Assembly: GCA_028641055.1 (NCBI GenBank)
Contig: CM054060.1
Location: 244,603,540-244,667,539, forward strand
Direction: 5' to 3'
Source: Alopecurus myosuroides
Taxonomy: Eukaryota > Streptophyta > Magnoliopsida > Poales > Poaceae
Length of the DNA stretch: 64,000 bases
The position numbers and the translations under genes are program-made. Position 1 is the stretch's first letter. Each line of letters opens with the position of its first letter. Under the pieces are notes generated by a model. It ran no database searches. It was given only the letters and a program-made list of their open reading frames with translations, and was not told where the DNA came from. Of the stretch, positions 11,474-23,538 are shown one piece after another.

Positions 11474-14400
11474 AAACGCCCCCCCTTGAAGGAATCGCGC
11501 CCCGAGATTCCTTCTGAGAAGAGAAAAGGTCCGGATATTTCTTGCGAAGATCCTCTTCGGTCTCCCACGTTGCCTCTTTATCGGAATGATGGGACCACTG
11601 CACTTTTAAGAACTTGGTGCTCTTGTTGCGAGTTTTGCGCTCGGTCTCATCGAGAATTCAAATAGGGTGCTCCTCATAAGAGAGATCTTCTTGCAGATCA
11701 ATTGCATCATGATCAACTGCACGACCTGGATCTTTGAAGCACCTCTTGAGCTGTGACACGTGAAACACATCGTGCACCTTGGATAGCTTTTATGGAAGTT
11801 CAAGACGATAGGCATTTTCTGCACGCCTTGAGAGAATGTTGAAAGGACCAATATATCTTGGTGCAAGCTTTCCTTTGACACCAAAACGATGAGTGCCTCT
11901 GAGGGGAGTTACACGGAGATATGCCTTGTCTCCAGGTGCATAGACCATGTCCCTGTGTTTGCTGTCATAGTAGCTTTTCTGACGAGACCGAGCAATCTTC
12001 AGATTGTCACGAATGATGCGAACTTTCTCTTCGGCCTCATTAACAATGTCAGGGCCTAAGAGTGAACGTTCACCAGCTCCAGACCAATTGATTGGACTCC
12101 TGCATCTGCGGCCATAGAGAGCCTCAAATGGTTCCATGCCTAGGCTTGCCTGGAAGCTGTTGTTGTAGGAGAATTCAACATATGGAAGACATTCCTCCCA
12201 TTTCATGCCAAAAGAGATACCACATGCTCTGAGCATATCCTCGAGAATCTGATTGACTCTTTCGACTTGCCCTTGAGACTGAGGGTGATAGGCTGTGCTG
12301 AACAGAAGTTTGGTGCCCAATGCTTCTTGAAAGCTTTTCCAGAAATGAGAAGTCAATATGCTTCCACGGTCTGAGCTTATTTCCAATGGTACACCATGAA
12401 GAGGAACAATCTTTGCTGTGTAGAGCTCTGCTAACTGACTTGCTGAGATTGTCTCTTTGACAGGAAAGAAGTGAGCGACCTTAGTGAGTCGATCAATGCC
12501 AACGAAGATTGCATCGTTGCCCCTCTTGGACTTTGGAAAACCAGTGACGAAGTCCATTTCAATCATGTCCCACTTCCACTCAGGGATTTTCAGAGGTTGG
12601 AGAAGACCGGCTGTTTTCTGATGGACTGCCTTAACACGTTGACAAACGTCGCATTCAGAAACGTATTGAGCAATTTCACGTTTCATGCTAGGCCACCAAT
12701 ACAGTGTCTTGAGATCCTGGTACATCTTTGTACTTCCAGGGTGTATGGAGAGAGGAGTTTCATGAGCCTCCTTGAGAATGACATCTTTGAGACTTTGAAC
12801 TTGAGGAACTGCAATGCGTCCTTCGAAGAACACAGTTCCCTTGTCATCAATTGAGAAGGACTTAAATTTCTCTTTGCCTCCTTTGATGTGTTCTACAATC
12901 TTCTTGATTTCAGCATCGCGAAGTTGCTCAGAATGAATCTTGTCCTCGAGAGTTGGACTGGCTGTCAAGTTTGCAAGATAGCCTTGAGGAACAAGACCAA
13001 GGTTCAGCTTCTGGAATTCTTCATGAAGAGGAGGTTGGCTTTCCATGATCATGAGATTATTGCAATACGACTTGCGACTGAGAGCACCGGCCATAACATT
13101 AGCCTTGCCTAGAGTGTATGAAACGGTAAGATCAAAGTCTTTGATCTTTTCAATCCATCTCCTTTGCCTGAGGTTTAGATCTGGTTGAGTGAAGATGTAC
13201 TTCAGACTCTTATGATCGGAAAAGATTTCAGTGCGATTACCCAACAAGTATTGTCTCCATTTCTTGAGGGCAAACACAACTGCTGCAAGTTCAAGGTCAT
13301 GAGTGGGATAATTGAGCTCATGTGTGTTCAAATGACGTGAAGCATAAGCCACAACTTGACGTTCTTGCATAAGAACTGCACCTAGACCTTAGAGAGAAGC
13401 ATCACAGAATATTTTGAAAGGTTTGGTAGGATCTGGGCCAACCAGAACTTGTGTAGAAGTGAGTTTAGTCTTTAGGAGATTGAAACTTTCATCACATTGT
13501 GGAGACCAAACGAACTTCTTGTCCTTCTTTGTGAGGTCAGTGAGTGGTTTGGCAATCTTGGAGAAGTTTTGGACGAAGCGACGGCAATAGCTAGCCAAGC
13601 CTAGAAAGCTTCTTACTTGCTTCACCGTCTTTGGAGGTTTCCAATCAACAATTGCTTTAACCTTTTCTAGATCAATGGTTATGCCCTTGGCAGAGATGAC
13701 ATGACCAAGGTAAGCAACTTCTGAAATCCAGAACTCACATTTGGAGAACTTGGCATAAAGACGATGCTCGCGAAGCTTCATGAGAGTGAGACGAAGATGT
13801 TCTTCATGCTCTTCCTCGGATTTTGAGTAGACAAGAATGTCATCAAGATATACCACAACGAACTTGTCAAGGTATTCATGGAAGACAGAATTCATGAGTC
13901 GAGAGAATGTCGCCGGTGCATTGGTGAGACCAAAGGACATGACGGTGAATTCATATAGACCGTAGCGAGTGGTGAAAGTTGTCTTTGGAATATCCTCTTT
14001 TCTGATCTTTATTTGATGGTAACCCATTCTCAAGTCCAACTTGGAGAATATTGAGGCTCCAGCAAGTTGATCAAAAAGATCATCGATACGAGGAATTGGA
14101 TACTTGTTTTTGATGGTTTTCTCGTTAAGAGGACGATAGTCAACAACGAGTCTCTTTGTGTGATCCTTCTTCGTAACGAACAGAGTTGGGCAACCCCAAG
14201 CCGAGGAACTAGGTTGAATGTAACCTTTTTTCATGTACATATCAATTTGTTCCTTCAACAACTTCAGCTCGGGAGTTCCTATCTTGTAAGGATGCTTAGA
14301 GATTGGAGCAGTACCTGGCTCAAGTTCGATCACGAACTCAACAGCTCTGTCCGGAGGCATTCCTGGCAACTCTTCTGGAAAGACGTCAGGGAAGTCGCAA

Positions 14401-15902
14401 ACCACCGGAACATTTTCAAGTGAAGGTAGAGGTTTTGCATTGAGGTTGCATAGCTGAATGGAACTTGATTCATTTGGAGAGTAGATTATCTGGCCAGAAG
14501 GGTGGGACAAAGTTATTGACTTTTGAGCACAGTCAATCCTTTCTTTATTGGCCTTCAGCCAGTCCATACCAAGAATGACATCAATGTCAAAATTTCCCAG
14601 TAACATGAGAGAAGCAAGGAATATGTGGCCTCCAATTAGGATTTGATTGTCCTTACTTATTTTGAAAGTCAACATTTGAGATCCCGGGGAGTGAACAGTG
14701 ATTTGATTGCTTAGTGGAACCACAATTAGGTTGTTTGTTGTGGCAAAGGTCTTTGACACAAAAGAATGTGATGCTCCGGTATCAAACAATACTTTAGCTG
14801 GAAAAGAGTTTACGGATAATATACCGAGAACGACGTCAGGAGCTTCCTCAGCTTTGTCGATCTTGACATGATTCACCCTTGCGGTCCTCCCGACATGCCT
14901 GTTGTTGGAGTTGAAGGCTTTAGGCGGGGGAGCGCGCACCATTGCCTGGGTTGTGTTAGGACGAGGTGGTGGTGGAGGTAGCTGCCCCTGCGTGCACTTG
15001 TCGGCGTAGTGCCCCGTCTGCTTGCACTTGTAGCAAGTGACGACACGAGGAGGCCCTGGCCTTGGCTGCCCCATCGAAGCCCTTGGATCATGCATCTGAG
15101 CAGGGTTGGGTGGGCGGGGAGCGAAGCCTGGAGAAGCTTGGGCATATGGAGCCCGAGTGACCGCACCATTTGGTACCCAGATGCGGCGCTTCTGCGGAGG
15201 GGTGGTCATGTTGGAGGAGGAACCACCCTCACGCGAGTGCTTGCGAGACTCCTCGAACGCCTTGCGCCCATTTTCTTCATTGAGCGCGGTGTTAACGAGA
15301 TCCTCGAAGCTGTTGGCCTTGACATTAGTGAGGGCATACTTGAGTTCCGGGTTAAAACCTCTGCGGAACCTTGCCATCTTCTTGGCTTCAGTGGACACCT
15401 CATCTCCAGCGTATCGAGCGAGACGATTGAACTCACTCTGATACCCGATGACGTCCAACTTGCCCTGCTTGAGAGAGCAAAACTCTTCACGCATCCTTTC
15501 CATGAGACCATCTGGAATGTGGTGCTTCAGGAAGGCTTCCTTGAAACAACCCCATGTGACTGGTATCCCAGTTCTCATGGCCTGGAAGTTCTCCCACCAA
15601 GTAGCTGCCTGACCCTTCAGCAGATAGGAGGCATACTTGACCTTGTCTTATTCAGCTACGTGAGCAATCTCCAGAGCCTTAGCTATCTCACGGATCCAGT
15701 CATCAGCGTCCAGAGGCTCGCGTGTGGCCACGAAAGCTCTTGGGCCCAGACTGAGAAACTCCTTGATGCTGACCCGTGGAGCTGTCTGGTTGATGTGCTG
15801 ATTAGTCTGAAACTGGGCCATCTGCGTCATGACTTGGGTCATCTGAGTCAACAGCTCCGCGATTGGCGGTTGCTCAGGCGCGTTGTTCCTTGTTGGCGGC
15901 AT
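11469..15902 (-). pseudogene. Chromovirus gag-pol polyprotein, one frame with four stops
   Basis: From ATG at 15902 to TAA at 11469 is 4434 bp, exactly 1478 codons with no net frameshift. Domains in order: gag (to about residue 280); CCHC knuckle [14 protein letters not shown] (about 290-303); protease FDTGASHSF (about 373-381); RT with [11 protein letters not shown] and [13 protein letters not shown] (active-site YLDD near 685); RNase H with IFCDAS and YASRHLN; integrase with [25 protein letters not shown] and GQVERVNQ giving the Asp-Asp-Glu core; GPF-like YIGPFNIL; chromodomain near 11540-11650 (KFLKVQW, EATWETEEDL). Stops at 15648, 13389, 11790 and 11658 can each be explained by one C-to-T change. 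The terminal TAA lies in the LTR, so coding runs through the polypurine tract. Confidence 0.93.
11477..11488 (-). other. Polypurine tract of chromovirus
   Basis: The minus strand reads AAGGGGGGGCG followed by TTTT and the LTR start TGTAACATCC. This purine run next to the 3' LTR primes plus-strand DNA synthesis. It also lies within the polyprotein reading frame. Confidence 0.8.
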
Positions 15903-17456
15903 CCTGAATGGAAATGCATTTTAGCACAACAATAGAAAAGGATAGACTTGGCAACCGAAAGAGAGATTATTCCGACGCATGAATAGGTAACCAACAGGTA
16001 CATCATCACATGTTCAAATACATCAGAATATCCAATACACCATAAATGGTTCGAATGCCAAAGGATAACTAAACATAGCTAAGAATGGATACATCGGTAC
16101 TCCCATGCTCATCACGCAGGACGGCGGCTAGGAGTACGGCGAGAGGTACGGTGAGGAGCACGCCCATGAAAGTAGGTGGAACGACGATCCACGTAGATCT
16201 GACGTGGTCTGAGACCGACTCTAGGAGTGGTGAAGTACATAGCGTCGACTCCCTGTGCTCCAAAGCGTGGAATCCCAGTGTAACCAGCACCAAGGTTAAG
16301 GAGTGGACCTCTGATCGGCTCGTAACCTCCAGCATCTGGCAGACGACGCCCAACTGGCTGATCGAAACGTGCAAAGCGCTCGTCTCCAACAAAGTCTGTG
16401 GTGTACGTCGCCAGACGAGTCAAAGCAAGGTAAAGTTGCTCTCTGACTGAAGCCAACTCCTGAGATAGTGTGCGGGCAACTGCATCACTGTGCCTCACAA
16501 ACTGAGCGGTGGTGTGCAGCCTGGAGTTATCATGCTCGTAGACATCCAAGTTGTCGTAGAGAGTGAAGTGAGCTCCCTCCGAAGTGATGTAACCACGGGG
16601 GATGTGGCGATAGATAGAATCGTCAAATCCCCAGTAGTCAGCACGAAGGACGATGAGACTCACATAAGCTGCCTGCTGCACAGCCATATCCACTGTGGAA
16701 CCTACTGCCTCGTAGCGGTGGACTACGCTCATGCCATCATCTGACAGAATGTAGACGATAGCCTGGTAGTAGGTCTGGTCAAACTCTCGCTGCTGCTCGT
16801 AGACCTGGTACTCTGGTGCCCAACGGAACCCCGGAAAAGTGACCATGTCTCTCAGCATCTCCGGATAACCGGCAGTGCTCTCGCAACGAGTCATACGAAC
16901 CACCTGCTGGTAGAACCTGAGATCCATCTGCAGATGATGGGGGAGTTTTGATTAGACGCCGGTAGAAGAACTGAAGTGGCAAGCAACAACAAGGTTTCAA
17001 CGGACGAAAAGGATGTTGAGAAGAACAGGATATCGAAGCAACATCGGGAAACACGAGACCAAACACTCCTGAGGTACTACGGAAAAAAAAACCATCCGGG
17101 CTTCTAGAGGATAAATATCTACTGCTTAAGGAATAGAGGATCTGCTTCCAGGGCTTATGTGCCTCCGTTCTCAATCGTGAGTAGGCAACATGATAATTCA
17201 TGTCACAACCACCTCCATTCCTATGGTCTAGTAGATATAACTATCCTAGAGATACCAGGATACGTGAAATCCTAACTTGAAAGTTTAGATGAGAAGAGAA
17301 AAACAACGTTGCACTTCCTTACCAGAAAAGGGAGGGTGGGTGGGGAAAGAAATAAAAGAAATGAATTCCTACCCTCACATTTCATTTTTCCTATATAGCT
17401 ACAAAATAGTTTCTAGACTCAACTGCGACCAGTAAAAGGGATCCTACAGGCAGACA
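15903..17456 (-). other. Untranslated leader between PBS and gag of chromovirus
   Basis: These 1554 bases separate the gag ATG from the primer site. A 271-codon open frame (16112-16927, minus) lies here and shows no match I recognise: it is Arg- and Tyr-rich, begins MDLRFYQQVVRM and ends in an Arg/Ser/Pro-rich tail. It could be an accessory ORF ahead of gag or a spurious frame. No promoter, zinc finger or membrane segment is evident. Confidence 0.5.
16112..16927 (-). CDS. Uncharacterised leader ORF upstream of chromovirus gag
   Basis: An uninterrupted 271-codon frame begins with a true ATG (16925-16927), between the PBS and gag. The product is unrecognised. It has a moderately hydrophobic middle, many Arg/Tyr residues and a basic tail (RRSTYFHGRAPHRTSRR). 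The neighbouring polyprotein has four stops, so an intact 816-bp frame is mildly unusual and could mean coding constraint in the family or simple luck. Some plant Gypsy elements carry an extra ORF before gag; whether this is one is inference. Confidence 0.4.
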   Translation of the reverse strand: MDLRFYQQVVRMTRCESTAGYPEMLRDMVTFPGFRWAPEYQVYEQQREFDQTYYQAIVYILSDDGMSVVHRYEAVGSTVDMAVQQAAYVSLIVLRADYWGFDDSIYRHIPRGYITSEGAHFTLYDNLDVYEHDNSRLHTTAQFVRHSDAVARTLSQELASVREQLYLALTRLATYTTDFVGDERFARFDQPVGRRLPDAGGYEPIRGPLLNLGAGYTGIPRFGAQGVDAMYFTTPRVGLRPRQIYVDRRSTYFHGRAPHRTSRRTPSRRPA

Positions 17457-17469
17457 GGCTCTGATACCA
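17457..17469 (-). other. tRNA-Met primer binding site of chromovirus
   Basis: The minus strand reads TGGTATCAGAGCC two bases inside the 5' LTR end at 17472, the complement of the initiator tRNA-Met 3' end. Confidence 0.92.
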
Positions 17470-17471
17470 TT

Positions 17472-20400
17472 TGTCGCACCCGGACTTCTAGAGGATACTC
17501 ACAGCCCGCTAAACAGTAGATAAATGGCTTACGGGGCATACCGGCACCCGCATCTCAATATGAGTAGGCCAACACGTAAACGTGTGACAACCATCCTCTA
17601 CTATTCATCGTCTGCGTAAACCATCCCATAGAAATCCGACTACTTCCATTGACGTACTTCATAACATACACATATGGTACGTCAACGGCATTTGAACAAG
17701 TGATATCACAACAAATCTCTAAGACATAAAGAAATATAAATAAGTGGCAAATAGCTCTCACTAGAGCAGAGATAGCAAATACAATCATCCAGAGGACACA
17801 TGTCCCAACAATTCATCATTACATCACAGCGGAAGCATCCAAAGTGTCTGAGTACAGACAAGATCCAAATAGGCCTAAGAGGCCGGAAACGAAAAAATGG
17901 AGCCCATCCACGATGTCTCGGATCCTGCCCGGGTCCGCTAACTACTCGTCAGCAGCCTCGTCATACTCCACGTAGTAGCCACCATGGGGATCCTCGGAAA
18001 CGTAGTCTGCAGAACACGCAACCCCAAAGGGGTCAGTACAGACGAGTACTGGCAAGCAAGACGCACAAGATACCAAAGTTTACCCGGCAACACCAAGTAC
18101 AGATGCTTTGGGTTCAACGGAGGATAGGTGATATAAAGATGCGGCAGCGGGCTGCTCTAACCAACTACAGAGACACGCTACAACATCCGGCTAAGAGAAG
18201 GGGATAAGATAGCGTATCGGAACCAACTACCACTATCCTCAAACAAACCCATCCTGGATCTCGCCCCTTATCCAAAGAAGCAATCCGAGGATAACCCACA
18301 CAGTTGGATTAATGAAGGTTCAGGTTATTGTATCATTAAACCTATTACTAGTCAAGTTATCATTAATTAGGTGTAAGTTGTCTAATCCTTGTTAGCCAGC
18401 CCTATCACCAAGTCATCCATAACCGTGGACAACACGGCTTGTCGAGAGATTTAACCCTGCAGGGATGCACCAATTTTTCCGAACACGTAAGAATATCCCG
18501 CCAGACGGGGATCAAACCCACCAAGCGAGACACTCAACACAACCCAACTCTTCTTCGCATCAAGCCCAAAGAACCCCGTGCAATTGAGCGCACGGCTAAT
18601 CAAGCCCCACGAAGAAAAGGGGACCCTCATAGCACTCTAAGAACGTGTCTCCCTAAATGCCGACTACAAAAGTTACCACCCTGGCCTCGGGTTCGAACCT
18701 GCATATGCATGCGGCAAATGGAAAACCCGAACTAAATGAGGCGATTTGGACGAGATGTGAATCGAATCAAAGTTGAGGGGGGCGCCCATACACGCTTCCC
18801 ACATGCGGTTAGCGCGCTCATCATGGATCTAGAGGACAAGAACTTTTCCTGAGTTCGACACTAGCAGGCCTCAAAACCATACCCGGCCTCCTGCCGGTGC
18901 CTTATCATCAAATTAGCATTACCTCAAACATTAACAGGTTGTTGTTTAAACATCGAGCCCCCAGAACATAATAAATATGGTAACAGAAATAACGGACATC
19001 AGACTCGAGCATAAACAACCCTAAGCATGCTAGTAAGACACAGGCAACAAGCAACAGGGTTATAGGTGTGGAGGAATAGGCTATAACAGGGTTACAGGAT
19101 AACATGTGATAGGATCGGAACACAAGCAACGAATCTTAAGGCTAGCAGAATAGACAACGGAAAGTATCGATATCCAGTGTGGCAAGGACACAATGGTTCA
19201 TGTGAGTGAATACTTGCCTGCAAACTCAGTAGCCTGGTACTGGGCTAACTCCTCAGAAGTAGTGTCGTAAACCTCGTCTGTCTCAACGTCGTCGTCTATT
19301 CGAGAAGAAGCAAACAAACAACGCAGAGAGACAAACAATCAATAACATGGCATAATGCACAATCATGGGATGATGCATGGCAATTTAATTTATGCATCAA
19401 AGATGAGCTAGTTGACATGGTAACATAATTAAATGGGCCCATATGCAATTTGGATTGCATATGGAAAAGCCCATGAATTAAGGTTGAATTAAATGATCTA
19501 CAAATAAACATCATGTGAAAGTTGATTAAAATGATGCATGGATGAAGAAAACAATGAGAAAACAACAATAGCTACAATTTGATATGATGTTTACCAAGTT
19601 TGGAATTTTATTATTAAGTTATGAAATTTGGCTTCTTAAATGAGTTACACAAGCATTTGTTGTTTTCACCAATTTTTAATTGTTCAAAATAGATAACCAA
19701 ATTATATTTGGAAAGAACACAAAATTTTAGATGGAATACATGTTTCATTTGTTGACAATGGATTTAAAATGAATTAATTATGAATTAAACAAGTTTAAAC
19801 AAGATTTAAATGAATTTAATTCAAGTATGAAATTATTTGAATTTTTTTATTTGTTCAAAACATTAAATAAAATTCATATTTGAAAAGATTATATTTTTCT
19901 GGTTTGAAAACATATTTTATATGTTCAAAAAGAATTTAATTTGACCAAGTTATGAAGTTAGCAATTTTCAATGACTTAAACAAGATTTAAATTATTTAAC
20001 CAATTTTAATTATTCAAAACAGGAAACAAAGTTTATATTTGGAAAGCTTGTTCAATTTTGCATGGAAAACATATTTTATATGCGCCATTTGAATTAAATT
20101 TGAATTAGTTATGAATTTGACCAAATTTGAAATAGTAGTTTGAATTTGAATTTTTGAAAACATTTGAAATGTTCAAAACAGTGAACAAATGGTTTAAACA
20201 TGTATAGAATTAAATTTGGTATAGAAAACATATTTTATTTATTAAATTTGGATTTAAAATGCCCAAGTTATTTGCATTTGAAAACAGGGGCTATTTCTGC
20301 AATTTTTAAAAGTTTTAAAATTGTTCCAGGGGCTTAGGTGCGAAAAGAATGTTTCAGAAAGGCCCCTGGAAACCTTTTCTACGCAGCAGAGCAACCCCTG

Positions 20401-21792
20401 GGTCACTGGCCTGTGGGCCCGCGCCCAGCTGGCGCTGCGTGGCGCGCGTGTGTGTGCCTGCGTGGCATCCGCGGTCGATGGCAGGTGGGACCAGCTAGCA
20501 CGCGTGGCAAAGCGCGCAAAAAGGTTGGATTTAATCGCGCTGTGGGGGATCGAACCCGCGACGCTGCGCTGCGCGCCGTTAGATCTAGCCACTACGGTTT
20601 GGATCGATTGGTGACAGAGGAGATGCGCGCGTAGTTTTGAGGTTCATCTGCGGATGTTAACTGAAACTGAACAAAGGTTCAGTCTTGAACCTGACAGAGG
20701 AGCACGGTGGTCACCGGCGGGGACGCCGTGCTGCTGTTGCTGCTCGTGGGCCAGAGCAGGGAGGTGCAAAGTGTGTGTGCGTATCGGGAGAGAGAGGGAA
20801 GGGAAGAGGGGATCGTGATCACCGGGAGGGGGTAGAAGAAGAGGAGGATGGCTCGGTGAGGGGACCGTGGACGACGGCGACAGGCGGAGACGGCGGCGGC
20901 GATCTCGTTGCTCCCGGTCCCAGCTGCGGTGTCGAGGAGGTAGACTGAGGCACGGGGAAACGATTCCCGCGCTCAACCTGCGCAGAGGAGCGCCATGGCG
21001 ACGGCGATCGCCGGCTGCTGTAGCGGTGGTGTGCGGTGGTGGAGAAAACAGAGAACCAGCGAGAGAGAGAGAGAAGAGAGGAGGAGGAGAAAAAGGGCGG
21101 CGGCGGCAGAGAGATGGAGGAGGGAGAGAGGAAGCTAGGGCACGGCCTAGGGAGGTACATATAGGGAGGAGGGGAGCAGGTGAGCTCCTGCTCGGTGGGG
21201 GAGCCCCCTCCTCTCTCTGTCTCCGTACAGAGGTGGACGAAGGGGTACGCAGGCCGTGGGGGCTGGGCCTGGGCTCAGCCCACTTGGCTGGCCTGCCCTC
21301 TCCCCTCTTTTTTTTTTGTTTTTTCTGTTTTCTGCTTCTGTTTTTTTTTTTTTTGCAGAAAAAGAAAAGGGAAGAAAAGGAGAGAAAAAGAAGGGTTTGG
21401 GGGGTTTTAAAATTTGGTGATAAATTTTATAGGTTATTTATTACCAAAGCCCATCTGTGCCACTTTTTTGTTTTTCAAAAATTTAAAGTTTGGTTGCTGT
21501 TTGAAAATTCAAGTGAATTTGAGTGAATTTGGGATTAATTGAATTAATGAAAGAAGCAAGTTAAAAGTTTTTAATTTCAAGTTTAATGGAAACAAATGAT
21601 TGGTTTGTTTTGTAATTTTCATTTGAAAGAAATGTAACAGAACAAGTATGAAACAAGGATTTGAAATTTGGTTTGAAATTCAAATGGAAAAACAAGGGAA
21701 AACAAATGCAATGCTTATGATGACATGATGCAAAACATAAATTAACAAAAAGCAAACATTGTAAGGCTGTTTTTCATACTTGGGATGTTACA
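17472..21792 (-). repeat. 5' LTR of chromovirus
   Basis: This 4321-bp copy is collinear with 7160-11473, with the same TG...CA ends, AT-rich block, tRNA-like segment and GC-rich block. On the minus strand transcription should start near the TATA-like box around 21150. It is followed by CCTAT at 21793-21797. Confidence 0.93.
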
Positions 21793-22184
21793 CCTATGAA
21801 AATAGAGAAGTCCATGGTGGAAAGCTCATTCGCATGGAAAAGTCCAAGGTTTATTACAAGAAACCTCACTTCAAGAAGAAACCATTCAACAAGAAGTCCC
21901 CCACCAAGTTTGTGGTAGTGACTCAAGAGGAGTATGATTCTGGAAGTGATGAAGAAGAAGAAACCACAAGTGAAGTGTCCGCTCTTGCTATTTCTTCTAC
22001 TCCATCATCTTCATATATTTTTGAATCCCCCAATGAGAATCATCCTCACCCAAATGCCAAGTGCTTCATGGCTAAGGCCTCGGAGGTATCACCTTCTCCC
22101 AACTCTAAGACCCCAAGTGCACTAGAAAATCATGCTAGTCTTAGAGTAGAAGATGAAATTCTCTCTTTGGAATGTTTTATGTAA
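21793..22184 (+). pseudogene. Copia gag, part 2 (after target duplication)
   Basis: After the duplicated CCTAT the frame from 7159 resumes at 21798 with ENREVHGGKLIRM. It continues through a basic stretch (YYKKPHFKKKPFNKK) and an acidic segment (EEYDSGSDEEEE) to a TAA at 22182-22184. This is the linker between the zinc knuckle and the coiled-coil region. Gag therefore spans the 14.6-kb insertion without loss. Confidence 0.8.
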
Positions 22185-23146
22185 CATACAAGGGGAGGCC
22201 AAGAATTACTTTGATCACCTCATGAGCCAATTGTGAGAGGCCCATGAAGCTCTTGAGAAGAAAGGTGAGATTGAAAGAAGGGATGCATATTAGATAGCAT
22301 CCCTCTCTATGACTCTTGAGGAAGAGCATGATGGTAGAGTTTCTCTTGAGGAGGAACTTGAATCTATTGAAGACTCATATAATGAACTTGTTTCTAATAT
22401 CACTAAGGAACGTGACCTTGCAATTGCTAAATATAAAAAGGCTAAAAACATAAGGTTGAGTTTGGTTTTGGTCATGGTAAACTAACCGAGGAGTTTGAAA
22501 AGCTAATCAAGGCTCACAAAGCTTTGGAGAGTCAACACTCTTCCCTCAAAGAGTTGCATGAACAACTTCAAACTCAACTTAATCAACTTAACAACCCTAG
22601 CACCTATACTTCTTCTTGTGATCATGCAAATATTATTGAGGAAAATGCTAGGTTAAAGGATGAGCTAGCAAGGCTCAAGGGAAAAGGCCCTCAAGTTGAG
22701 AAGGTTGTGGTCTCTATCCCACAAGTGGTTTCCCTAGCTCTAATGTGGTTGTTGCTAGACCACAATTGAGTGATCCAAGGCAACAAGTGGGCAAGCAAGG
22801 TCTTGGCTATGTTGCCAAGAAAAAGAACAACAAGAAGAAGAACAAGAAGAAGGGCAACAATGGTGCCTCAGGTGGTATTGTCATTAGGGACAACACTACT
22901 CGTAGCACTCCCGCACAAGCAAACAATGTTGCTTCAAGTAGTAGTGTCATGAGGGACAACACTACTCGTAGCATCTCCGCGGGAACTAACAATCCACACC
23001 ATTTCTTATATGTTGATTATTATGGTGTTGTGCAAGCTAAATATGTTTGTCCTATTGAGGGTTACATTGACTATACCATTTGGGTTCCAAAGACCCTTGT
23101 TTCTAACATGAAGGGACCCTCCTCGGGTCCTAACTCTAGTCAATGA
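22185..23146 (+). pseudogene. Copia gag coiled-coil and Lys/Asn-rich linker
   Basis: Several frames have to be combined. Around 22200-22490 a frame reads MTLEEEHDGRVSLEEELESIEDSYN. From 22524 another gives LKELHEQLQTQLNQLNN and ENARLKDELARLKGKG, with heptad-like Leu/Glu spacing typical of a coiled coil. From 22745 a third gives a KKKNNKKKNKKKGNN stretch and repeated RDNTTRS peptides (22888-22905, 22957-22975). Long coiled-coil gag is typical of SIRE-type Copia. Stops at 22249 and 22295 and frame changes near 22470 and 22740 make it dead. Confidence 0.72.
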
Positions 23147-23518
23147 TCTCTTGCAGGACTATGCTTCCGGTGGGTCTAAATGGATAATTGATAGTGGATG
23201 CACTAGTCATATGACCGGAAGCAAAGAACTTGTGACGGAGTTGCGCCCAAATGATATTCAAGTAACCGTCACTTACGGAGACTTGTCCTCGTCTAAGGTA
23301 TAGGGGTTGGCAAGGTTGTGATTGCTCTAGATATTACTATTGTGAACGTCATGCTTGTTGAATCCCTTGGTTTCAATTTACTTTCGGTTTGTTCTCTTGG
23401 GAAGATGGGTTTCTCCGTCTTCTTTGATGAAGATAGTGTGGTCCTTTTGAGGAGCAATACTCTTGACGTCGCATACGTGGGACATGTTGAAAAAGAGTTG
23501 TTCGTGGTGGAATTTTAA
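23147..23518 (+). pseudogene. Copia protease
   Basis: The active site reads WIIDSGCTSHMTG at about 23181-23219, with the catalytic Asp codon at 23190-23192. The second half is LGFNLLSVCSLGKMGF (about 23360-23410), the conserved hydrophobic loop of Copia proteases. A TAG near 23300 and a frame change separate the two halves. Confidence 0.78.
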
Positions 23519-23538
23519 AGTCTACCAACTCTCAATCA

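Larger units (their letters stand above)
7160..21792 (-). mobile_element. Complete Tekay/Del-type chromovirus (Ty3/Gypsy)
   Basis: This 14,633-bp element has LTRs of 4314 bp (7160-11473) and 4321 bp (17472-21792), a tRNA-Met PBS, a polypurine tract, and a CCTAT duplication on both sides. Its gag-pol occupies 11469-15902 on the minus strand and ends with a chromodomain, which together with the very long LTRs suggests the Tekay/Del lineage. About 20 differences separate the LTRs over the first 1.3 kb compared by eye (roughly 1.5-2%), so the insertion is fairly recent. A 1.3-kb leader (15903-17456) lies between PBS and gag. Four stop codons inactivate the polyprotein. Confidence 0.93.

Noticed and set aside
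15009..15935. 308-codon plus frame opposite the chromovirus gag
   Set aside because: Shadow of the minus-strand polyprotein, which has clear domains.
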